From Verrucomicrobiia bacterium (GTDB lineage Bacteria; Verrucomicrobiota; Verrucomicrobiia; Limisphaerales; JADLHS01), in assembly GCA_011525685.1 (NCBI GenBank), contig WYBW01000075.1, positions 1 through 64,000 of the forward strand: DNA of 64,000 nt, written 5' to 3'. The notes beneath the pieces are model-generated. The model searched no databases and had not been told where the DNA came from. It worked only from the letters and a program-made list of their open reading frames with translations. Each line of letters starts with the position of its first letter. Position 1 is the stretch's first letter. Shown piece by piece: positions 44,885 through 52,465 of the stretch. A program made the translations under genes and the position numbers.

Positions 44885-46456
44885 CTATTGGAGTGGCTGC
44901 GGATCCCGCCACGCATGGCCGCCGGCAGCCAGCAACTCTTCCGCTGCAATCGGCCCCCAAGTGCCGGCGGCATAGAATTCGCGGTTGGTCAGCGCCTTGC
45001 CCTCCCAGCCGTTGCGGATCGAATCCACGATCTGCCAGGCAGTTTCCACTTCATCGCGCCGGATGAACAATGTCGCGTCGCCCGCGACGGCTTCCAGCAG
45101 CAGCCGCTCGTAAGCCTCGGGTGTATAAGCGCCGAACTCCGAATCGTAGCTGAAATGCATCCGCACCGGGCGCACGCCCAGGCTCATGCCCGGAACCTTG
45201 CCGTTGAATCGGAGATAGATGCCCTCGTTCGGTTGCAGTCGCAACGTAAGCGCGTTCGGGTCCAGCCTGGCCCCGCACGCGGCGGCGAACAGCACGTGCG
45301 GCGTGGGGCGGAACTGGATGCGCACCTCGCTGGCGCCGAGCGGCAGGCATTTGCCCGTCCGCAAATAAAACGGCACGCCCGACCACCGCCAGTTGTCAAT
45401 GAACAGTTTCAGCGCCACGTAGGTTTCGACGTTCGAGTCGGGTTTGACCTTGGTTTCCTGGCGATAGCCTGGCTGCGGCTGTCCATCCACCACACCGGCG
45501 AAGTATTGCCCGCGCACGACCTGTCTCGTCACGTCCTCGGGGGCGAGCGGACGGATGGATTTTAACAACTTCACCTTTTCGTCGCGGATGGACTCGGCCT
45601 CCAGCGATACCGGCGGTTCCATGGCCACGAGGGCGAGGACTTGGAGGAGGTGGTTCTGAACCATGTCGCGCAGGGCCCCGGCCTCCTCGTAGTAACCGCC
45701 GCGCCCCCCCACGCCCTGCTTCTCGCTCACCGTGATCTGGATGTGGTCCACAGACTCGCGATTCCAGAGTCGCTCGAAAATCGAGTTCGAGAAGCGGAAC
45801 ATCAGGATGTTCTGGACCGTCTCCTTGCCGAGATAGTGGTCAATGCGGAAAACCTGCTGCTCGTGCGCAAACCGCGTCAGTTCGCTGTTCAACGCATGAG
45901 CCGAAGCCAGGTCGTGCCCGAACGGCTTCTCGACCACCAGGCGTTGCCAGCCCGAGTCCCCGTCCCGTTGCAGCAGGCCGGCGCGATGCACCTGCTCGAC
46001 CACCGCGCCAAACTGGCTGGGCGAGATGGCCAGATAAAACAGGAGATTCCGCCGGAGGGCCGCATCCTCGAACGACTCCAGTTTGTCCTTCAGCGCCCGA
46101 TACGCCTCCGGCTCGGTGAGGTCACCGCGGCAATAAGACAAACTGCCCGCAAACGCCTGCCATGCCTTGTCGTCCACCGGTTGGGTGCGGGAAAACCGGC
46201 CCAACGCTTCGCGCAACTCGGCCCGCCATGATTCATCGGTCTTCTCCCGCCGCGCAAAACCCACGATGCGAAAGGCCGCCGGCATCTGTTTTTCCTTGAA
46301 CAGATGATAGAACGCGGGAATCAGCTTGCGGGCCGTCAAATCGCCGCTCGCGCCAAAGATGATGATGGAACAAGGCTCGACGGCTTTGCGTCCCGAATCC
46401 AAGCGGCAAGTCATCAGTTCATCCAGTTGGTCGGAAGTGCTCACGGACGGGAGCAT
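44885..46456 (-). CDS. zwf: Glucose-6-phosphate 1-dehydrogenase
   Basis: A 523-residue enzyme oxidising glucose-6-phosphate to 6-phosphogluconolactone with NADP or NAD. The coenzyme-binding motif is IIFGASGDLTARKL. The substrate signature is RIDHYLGKE with the catalytic Asp-His. VVEKPFGHDLASA and the C-terminal FYLRTGKCL are present. The start is the ATG at 46456; a TTG at 46492 could add 12 residues. It is the first gene of the zwf-small protein-pgl operon, the entry to the oxidative pentose phosphate pathway. No gnd gene is nearby. Confidence 0.97.
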   Translation of the reverse strand: MLPSVSTSDQLDELMTCRLDSGRKAVEPCSIIIFGASGDLTARKLIPAFYHLFKEKQMPAAFRIVGFARREKTDESWRAELREALGRFSRTQPVDDKAWQAFAGSLSYCRGDLTEPEAYRALKDKLESFEDAALRRNLLFYLAISPSQFGAVVEQVHRAGLLQRDGDSGWQRLVVEKPFGHDLASAHALNSELTRFAHEQQVFRIDHYLGKETVQNILMFRFSNSIFERLWNRESVDHIQITVSEKQGVGGRGGYYEEAGALRDMVQNHLLQVLALVAMEPPVSLEAESIRDEKVKLLKSIRPLAPEDVTRQVVRGQYFAGVVDGQPQPGYRQETKVKPDSNVETYVALKLFIDNWRWSGVPFYLRTGKCLPLGASEVRIQFRPTPHVLFAAACGARLDPNALTLRLQPNEGIYLRFNGKVPGMSLGVRPVRMHFSYDSEFGAYTPEAYERLLLEAVAGDATLFIRRDEVETAWQIVDSIRNGWEGKALTNREFYAAGTWGPIAAEELLAAGGHAWRDPQPLQ

Positions 46457-46693
46457 GAACGAGCGACGGAGCAAAGACAACTTTGAGTACAAACCGAGAG
46501 CCGGGTGATTCGCCGCAAAGGATTGGAGTAGTAAACTTCGTCCCCCTTCTTCGATATTTCGACGGAGCTCGAGGGCGAGGACGGCGAGGAGATCGAGAGG
46601 GACGGTTTATCGGCGGAACATCAACTCAGGATGCCGCAGTCCACCTCGGTAATCGAAGCAGCTTGCTTGTTTAACCGCTTCAAAGCAGAAGCC

Positions 46694-48250
46694 TCACGCA
46701 TCCTTGCGGGGAAACAAGGGCGACGGCTCGCCCAGTTGGTGTCCGGCGGGCAAACCTCCCCAAGCGGCGGCGGCGAACTGATCCGGCTCTCCGCCCAGAC
46801 CGAGTTGCGCGTAAATCTTGGTCGCCGTCCCCGGAAGGAACGGCCACAACAAGACCGCCAGCACGCGGCACGTTTCCGCCAGATTGTAGAGCACTTCATC
46901 CAGCCGGGCTGCCTGGGCGGGATCCTTGGCCAGTTTGAAGGGAGCGGTCTGGTCCACGTATTGGTTCGCGCGCGTGATGAGCGACCAGATGGCCAGCAGC
47001 GCCGCTTGCAGCCGGTGGTTTTCGAGCGAGGACCGTGTGTCGGCGACGACCCTGGCAGCCTCCCCGGCGAGTTCATCCGAGCGAGCGGGCACGATGCCCT
47101 GGCGATAACGCTTCAGCATCGAGAGCGAACGGTTCACCAGATTGCCCAGACCGTTGGCGAGTTCCGCTTGATACCGCGCCTTGAAGCCGGTGTCGGTCCA
47201 GTTTCCGTCCGGACCGATGTCCAGTTCCCGCACGACGTAAAACCGGAAGGCGTCCACACCCCATTCGTGGATGACCGCGACCGGGTCCACGATGTTGCCG
47301 GTGCTCTTGCTGATCTTCGCGCCCTCCCTCTGCCACCAGCCGTGCGCCAGCACCTGCTTCGGCAACGGCAGCCCCATCGCCTTGAGCATGATGGGCCAGA
47401 ACACGGCGTGGAACTTGACAATGTCCTTGCCGATGACGTGGATGTCGGCCGGCCACAATCTCAGCCCCGAGTCCCGCGTCTTGGGTTCTGGTTCGGCGGC
47501 GGCGAGCACGGTCGCGTCGCCATGCGCGGCGGGAACAGAGATGTAATTCACCAAGGCGTCGAACCACACGTAGGTGACGTAATTCGGATCGAAGGGCAGC
47601 GGAATGCCCCAGCTCAACCGGGCCGCCGGACGCGAAATGCAAAGGTCTTCAAGCGGCTGGCTTTTGAGAAAACCCAGGACCTCATTGCGCCGGTAATCGG
47701 GCTGGACGAAGGCGGGATTCGCTTCAAGATAATCAATCAGCCACTGCTGATGTTCGCGCAGCTTGAACCAGTAGTTGGTTTCCTCCAGTTCAATCACTTC
47801 ACCCCAAGACGGGTCAAACGTGCCGTCAGGCAGCCGGTCCTTGTCCGTCAAAAACGTCTCCTCTTTCGTTGAATAAAAGCCCTTGTAGGTGGCGGTGTAA
47901 AACTGCCCTTGAGCGTGCAGGCGAGCCAGAATCGCCTGCACAAACTCCTTGTGGCGCGGCTCGGTGGTGCGCACGAAATCGTCATTCGTGATGCCCAGGC
48001 TTCGCCAGAGCGATTGAAAGCTTTGAGCCAGTTCATCACAATAGGCTTGCGGGCTTTTGCCCTCGGCCACCGCCGCCTGTTGCACTTTCTGGCCATGCTC
48101 ATCGAGTCCCGTCAGGTAAAAGACCGCCTGGCCCAAACTTCGCCGCGACCGCGCGATCACGTCCGTGATCACCTTCTCATAGGCATGACCGAGATGCGGC
48201 TGGCCGTTGACGTAATCAATGGCAGTGGTGATGTAAAACCGTTTGCTCAT
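46694..48250 (-). CDS. metG: Methionyl-tRNA synthetase (short form)
   Basis: A 518-residue class I synthetase charging tRNA-Met. HLGH is at 19-22, KISKS (variant KMSKS) is in REGAKISKSTGN, with HVIGKDIVKFHAVFWP between them. The CP region lacks the four-cysteine zinc knuckle, so it is the short zinc-free type, and there is no C-terminal tRNA-binding domain. A small extra stretch (AAEPEPKTRDSGLRLWP, about 252-268) precedes the DIHVIGKD block and may be another repeat-derived insertion. It is transcribed alone from a promoter close to the start codon. Confidence 0.96.
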   Translation of the reverse strand: MSKRFYITTAIDYVNGQPHLGHAYEKVITDVIARSRRSLGQAVFYLTGLDEHGQKVQQAAVAEGKSPQAYCDELAQSFQSLWRSLGITNDDFVRTTEPRHKEFVQAILARLHAQGQFYTATYKGFYSTKEETFLTDKDRLPDGTFDPSWGEVIELEETNYWFKLREHQQWLIDYLEANPAFVQPDYRRNEVLGFLKSQPLEDLCISRPAARLSWGIPLPFDPNYVTYVWFDALVNYISVPAAHGDATVLAAAEPEPKTRDSGLRLWPADIHVIGKDIVKFHAVFWPIMLKAMGLPLPKQVLAHGWWQREGAKISKSTGNIVDPVAVIHEWGVDAFRFYVVRELDIGPDGNWTDTGFKARYQAELANGLGNLVNRSLSMLKRYRQGIVPARSDELAGEAARVVADTRSSLENHRLQAALLAIWSLITRANQYVDQTAPFKLAKDPAQAARLDEVLYNLAETCRVLAVLLWPFLPGTATKIYAQLGLGGEPDQFAAAAWGGLPAGHQLGEPSPLFPRKDA

Positions 48251-48258
48251 CCGGGTTC

Positions 48259-48287
48259 ATTGTGCGGGACGCCGGGGTTAATGGCAA
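48259..48287 (-). promoter_or_regulatory. Promoter of metG, probably leaderless
   Basis: On the minus strand TTGCCA (48287-48282), 17-base spacer, CACAAT (48264-48259). Transcription would begin one or two bases before the ATG at 48250. Confidence 0.55.
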
Positions 48288-48350
48288 CTTTGGGGAGCAT
48301 CGGAAGGGAGACGTGAAAAAGTCTGGACTCGTCAAGGCGGCGGCCCGGGA

Positions 48351-48356
48351 TAAAAT
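48351..48356 (+). promoter_or_regulatory. -10 box of the ClC gene, possibly leaderless
   Basis: TAAAAT within a GGGATAAAATCCC palindrome. The predicted start of transcription coincides with the GTG at 48363. No good -35 is seen. Confidence 0.35.
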
Positions 48357-48362
48357 CCCGCT

Positions 48363-50222
48363 GTGCAGTCTTTGATGAACTCCCGCCTCGCACTCAAGGC
48401 GCAGGAATTCTGCCGCGAACACTGGCAGCAGGTGCTGCGCTGGCGCGAAAAGCTGCAGTTCCGCGAGGAGGCGCTGCACCTGCTCCTGGCCGGAGGCGTG
48501 GGCGTCATCGGCGGCCTGGTCAACCTCTTCTTCTTCTTCGCCATCGAGAGCGTCAAACGCGCGGTGCTCCGGCGGCCGGGCGACCCGGTCGAGGTGGCGG
48601 AGGAAATGGCGGCCTGGCAGGTCGCGTTAATTCCGGCGGTGGGCGGCCTGGTCGCCGGCCTGGTGCTTTACTGGGGTCTGCGACTGGTGGGCCGGCAAGG
48701 CGCGGCGAACATGCTCGAGGTCGTCGTGGCCGGCGACGGGAAGCTCCCTTTTCGGACCAATCTGGTCAAAGCCCTTTCCTCGTTGGTGAGCATCGGCACC
48801 GGCGCCTCGATCGGACGGGAAGGCGCCATCACGCAATTGTCCGCGACCCTGGCCTCGAAACTGGGGCAGTTCGGCAAATGGCCGCCGTACCGCTTGCGGT
48901 TGCTGGTCGGCTGCGGCGCGGCCTCGGGCATCGCCGCCGCCTACAACGCTCCCATTGCCGGCGCGGTGTTCGCCGCCTGGATCGTGCTGGGCAATTTCTC
49001 GATGAACCTCTTCGCGCCGCTGGTGTTTGCGTCGGTGATCGCTTCGATGGTGTCGCGGAGCTTCTTCGGGATCAAACCCTGGTATGAAGTGCCGTCCTTC
49101 GGAGCGATCAGCATGTGGCAATTGCCGTGGTTCATTCTGCTCGGGATTGTGGCCGGCCTGTTGGGTGCGGTGTTTCTCAAGATGATCCGCCGTTGCGAAA
49201 TCCGCTTCGAGCAGAACCGCTGGCCCATCTACACGAAGCTGGCCCTCGCCGGGCTGATCGTGGGATTGATCGCCGTGGCCTTCCCCGGCGTCTGGGGCAA
49301 TGGCTACGTGATCACCAACCGCATTCTGCACGAGGACTTCGACCACCTCGCGGCGTCCTGGGTGCAACAGGGATTGTCCGGCGGCGGATGGGTGATTTTG
49401 TTCCTCGTCGGCCTGCTGTTGGCGAAAATGCTCGCCACCGCCGTCACCGTCGGGTCGGGCACCGTGGGCGGGGTGTTCACGCCCACGCTGTTTCTGGGCG
49501 CGTCCCTGGGCGCGCTGTTCGGAGTGGTCCTGCAAACTCTGGGCGGCGCGCGCGACATGCCTCCCAGCGCGTTTGCCCTGGTGGGCATGGGCAGCGTCCT
49601 GGCGGCGACCACCCGCTCGCCGTTGCTGGCCATGATCATGGTGTTTGAAATCTCATTGGACTACTCGCTCATGCCCCCGCTGATGCTGGGCTGTGTGGTG
49701 TCCATCCTCGTGGCCGGCCGGCTGCACCCGGAATCCATTTACACCGAACCGTTGCGCCAGCGCGGTCTCGAACTGGGCGAGAACTCCACCCAGCCGGGTG
49801 TCATCACCGAACGGAAGGTGGGTGACCTGATGCACGCGCCCGTGCCGCCCCTGCGCGAGAACACGCCGCTCAAGGAGATTGCCAACCGGTTCATGACCAG
49901 TTCGAACAACTTTCTGCCGGTGGTCAACGCCGACCAAAAACTGCTCGGGGTGGTGGCCTTGCAGGATTTGAAGGAGTATCTCCACGCGGGCGAAGAGTTG
50001 CAGGCCGTGATCGCCTATGATGTCATGCGCCCGCCGCCGCGGTGTGTCACTCCCAACCAGCGCCTGCTGGAAGTGCTGCCCGTGGTGCTCGAGAGCGAAC
50101 TGCGGAACATCCCGGTGGTGAACAGCTTCAAGGAAAACCGGTTGGTCGGTGCTCTGGCCCGGGGCGAGGCGCTGGGCATCTTTGCCGAAGCCATCGCCGC
50201 CGGCAGCAAACCGGCGGGTTGA
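48363..50222 (+). CDS. ClC-family chloride channel/transporter with CBS pair
   Basis: A 619-residue inner-membrane protein (GTG start; ATG at 48375 is the alternative). About ten hydrophobic segments carry the ClC signatures GTGASIGREGAITQ (gating Glu) and GSGTVGGVFTPTLFLG. The N-terminal GSGIP-like site is replaced (GRQGAANMLEVV), so anion coordination may be altered. The C-terminal 140 residues form two CBS domains (MHAPVPPLRENTPLKEIANRFM; VMRPPPRCVTPNQRLLEVLPV) that bind adenine nucleotides in relatives. It probably moves chloride or another anion, perhaps in exchange for protons. It is monocistronic, divergent from metG. Confidence 0.93.
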   Translation: MQSLMNSRLALKAQEFCREHWQQVLRWREKLQFREEALHLLLAGGVGVIGGLVNLFFFFAIESVKRAVLRRPGDPVEVAEEMAAWQVALIPAVGGLVAGLVLYWGLRLVGRQGAANMLEVVVAGDGKLPFRTNLVKALSSLVSIGTGASIGREGAITQLSATLASKLGQFGKWPPYRLRLLVGCGAASGIAAAYNAPIAGAVFAAWIVLGNFSMNLFAPLVFASVIASMVSRSFFGIKPWYEVPSFGAISMWQLPWFILLGIVAGLLGAVFLKMIRRCEIRFEQNRWPIYTKLALAGLIVGLIAVAFPGVWGNGYVITNRILHEDFDHLAASWVQQGLSGGGWVILFLVGLLLAKMLATAVTVGSGTVGGVFTPTLFLGASLGALFGVVLQTLGGARDMPPSAFALVGMGSVLAATTRSPLLAMIMVFEISLDYSLMPPLMLGCVVSILVAGRLHPESIYTEPLRQRGLELGENSTQPGVITERKVGDLMHAPVPPLRENTPLKEIANRFMTSSNNFLPVVNADQKLLGVVALQDLKEYLHAGEELQAVIAYDVMRPPPRCVTPNQRLLEVLPVVLESELRNIPVVNSFKENRLVGALARGEALGIFAEAIAAGSKPAG

Positions 50223-50313
50223 ATCTCGAAAAGTCCACGCAAGCCGCCGGATCCCGGCTCGGCACATCCACGCTCCCGGCCTTTTCACACCGCGTCGGCG
50301 AACGCACGTGGTT

Positions 50314-51288
50314 TCACAGCAGCGCCAAAGCTCCGATCAACGCCGCTGCCAGCCAGATCAACACGACGGCGAGCGCGGGTTTCAATCCTCCCCGCACCAG
50401 GCGATGCGAAAGGTGGTTCGTGTCGCCCAGATAAAACGGTTTGCCCATTCGCCAGCGCAAAACGACCACCCAGGCCAGATCGCCCAGCGGCACCGCCAGC
50501 ACGAGCAGCGGCGTGATGACCGCCCAGGGACGCGGATTCGTGTCGCTGTAAAAGTGCGGCAGGATGGCCAGCACCGCGAGCAGATAGCCCACCAGATGGC
50601 TGCCTGAGTCGCCGAGGAAAGCGGTCGCCCGGGGAAAGTTGTGGGGCAGGAATCCGAGCAACGCGCCGCAGACCAGCCAGGCGATGAGCGACACCAGATA
50701 TTGTCCATGTGCAGCCGCGATCACCGCCAGCCAGCCCGCGCCGATGGCGCCCAGGCCGGCGCAAAGCCCGTTCATGTTATCCATGAAGTTGAAGGCGTTG
50801 ATCACCGTCAGCAGCCATAGAATCGTGATGGCATAACTAAACACCACACTCGGCACGAACAGCGTGATGCGAACCCCCGCCGCCGCCACGATGGTGGCAA
50901 TCAACACCTGGCCGCAGAACTTCACCAGCGGGCGCAACTCGTGTTTGTCGTCCAACAACCCCAGAACCACCATCCCGACCGCGCCCAGGGCGATGGCGAC
51001 CAGTTGGACCGCGCGCGCCTCCAGGCCATAGAGTAACTCGGCATTGCCGGCCATTTGCGGCCCGTTCAGTTTGAGCCATGCCGCCGCCGCCGCCAGCGGA
51101 ACGATCAACCCGGTCAACACCGCGAGTCCGCCGGCCAGGGGAATCGGCCGGTCATGGATCTTGCGGTGGCCGGGATCGTCCACGAGCCCCGTGCGCAAAC
51201 ACCATTGCCGCCAGAGCGGCAGCACGGCCAGCGTGGTGGCCAGCGCGCTGACGAACGCGGCGAGGTAGGCGTTGTGAGGAAAATTCAT
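50314..51288 (-). CDS. WecA/TagO-type polyprenyl-phosphate sugar-1-phosphate transferase
   Basis: A 324-residue integral membrane enzyme with about ten helices. It has the family motifs DDPGHRKIHDRPIPLAGGLA near the start, LLDDKHELRP (Asp pair binding Mg), NAFNFMDNMNGLCAG (catalytic loop) and FLGDSGSHLVGYLLA. It transfers a sugar-1-phosphate (usually GlcNAc- or a related sugar) to undecaprenyl phosphate, starting lipid-linked glycan synthesis. The start overlaps the stop of the GT4 gene by 4 bases, making it the last gene of a four-gene envelope operon. The exact sugar is not readable. Confidence 0.93.
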   Translation of the reverse strand: MNFPHNAYLAAFVSALATTLAVLPLWRQWCLRTGLVDDPGHRKIHDRPIPLAGGLAVLTGLIVPLAAAAAWLKLNGPQMAGNAELLYGLEARAVQLVAIALGAVGMVVLGLLDDKHELRPLVKFCGQVLIATIVAAAGVRITLFVPSVVFSYAITILWLLTVINAFNFMDNMNGLCAGLGAIGAGWLAVIAAAHGQYLVSLIAWLVCGALLGFLPHNFPRATAFLGDSGSHLVGYLLAVLAILPHFYSDTNPRPWAVITPLLVLAVPLGDLAWVVVLRWRMGKPFYLGDTNHLSHRLVRGGLKPALAVVLIWLAAALIGALALL

Positions 51289-52454
51289 GCGGGGCGCAGA
51301 CCGCGCTCGGCGGCCAGCTTCATGTAAAGAGAGTGGATGTGCTCCACCATCAGCTCGACACCAAAGTGTGCCCGCACGAACGCCTGCCCACGCTGGCCGA
51401 GCCGCCGCCGCAGTTCCGCGTCGCGCGTGAGCTGGAGAAGGCTCGACGTCAGACGGGCCTTGTCGCCGGGCGGCACGAGGAATCCGGTTTCGTTGGGGAT
51501 GCAGACTTCGCCGGCTCCGTCGCAATCATAGGCCACGACCGGCCGCCCGGCGGCGAGCGCCTGTGGCAAGGCGCGGGGCAGGCCTTCGCGGCGCGAGAGG
51601 TGAACCAGAATGTCCATGATGCCGACGAGCGCCGGAATCTCCGTCGGCGCAACCAGGCCGGTGAAGACGAAGTGCCTTCTCAGACTCGCGGAGGCAACAG
51701 CGTGCTCAAAACGTTTGCGCCATGCGCCGTCGCCCACCAGCAGGAATTTCACGCGCGGATGCTCGCGGACGATCTCCGGGGCGATGGCGATGAGATCGTC
51801 ATGGCCCTTCAATTTGAACAATCTGGCAATCTTGCCAATGACGATGTCCTTTGGCTCCAGCCCCCATTTCGCGCGCAGCTTTGCATCATCCGCGGCGCAG
51901 AGGTAAGGCTGTAGATCGAACCCGCTGAAGATTCTGGTGTACTGGTCCGTCTGGCCAATGCCGGCGGCGAGGTATTGCTGTTTCATCGCGTCGGCCACGA
52001 CCACGAAATGCGTCGTGACGCGCGCGGCGCGTTTCTCGGCGGCGGTGAAAACGAAATTCGGCAGCGCTCCCTGGAACGCGCCGAAGGACGGCCCGTGGAT
52101 GGTGTGAACGATCAGCGGCACACCGGCACGGTGCGCGGCCAGTCTGCCCAGCACGCCGGCCTTGCCGCTGTGGGTGTGGACGACGTCGGGACATCGGGCG
52201 CGGAACAACCGCGTGAGTTTCTGAAGAGCGATCCAATCCTTCCACGGATGCACGGGCCGGACGAGTTCCGGCACGATGCTCAGGAGACCGGGCGTGGTGT
52301 CGAAGATTGATTCCAGCGAACCTTCCGGCCCCGTGGTGGGGCCGGATAAGAGTTGCATTTCCAAGCCCATGTCGCGCAACCCCAGGACCGTGGCCACGGT
52401 GTTCTCCTGCGCGCCGCCCACGATCAACCGCGTGATGACATGCGTAACCCGCAT
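51285..52454 (-). CDS. GT4-family glycosyltransferase
   Basis: A 389-residue GT-B fold enzyme. The N-terminal Rossmann half starts MRVTHVITRLIVGGAQENTVA, followed by VVHTHSGKAGVLGRLAAHRAG and HGPSFG. The C-terminal half has IGKIARLFKLKGHDDLI, and the donor-site E-x7-E pattern is SRREGLPRALPQALAAGRPVVAYDCDGAGEV. It retains nucleotide-sugar configuration, probably building the glycan started by the overlapping WecA-like gene. It lies 11 bases after the DUF2723 gene. Confidence 0.93.
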   Translation of the reverse strand: MRVTHVITRLIVGGAQENTVATVLGLRDMGLEMQLLSGPTTGPEGSLESIFDTTPGLLSIVPELVRPVHPWKDWIALQKLTRLFRARCPDVVHTHSGKAGVLGRLAAHRAGVPLIVHTIHGPSFGAFQGALPNFVFTAAEKRAARVTTHFVVVADAMKQQYLAAGIGQTDQYTRIFSGFDLQPYLCAADDAKLRAKWGLEPKDIVIGKIARLFKLKGHDDLIAIAPEIVREHPRVKFLLVGDGAWRKRFEHAVASASLRRHFVFTGLVAPTEIPALVGIMDILVHLSRREGLPRALPQALAAGRPVVAYDCDGAGEVCIPNETGFLVPPGDKARLTSSLLQLTRDAELRRRLGQRGQAFVRAHFGVELMVEHIHSLYMKLAAERGLRPA

Positions 52455-52465
52455 GTGACGCTGGC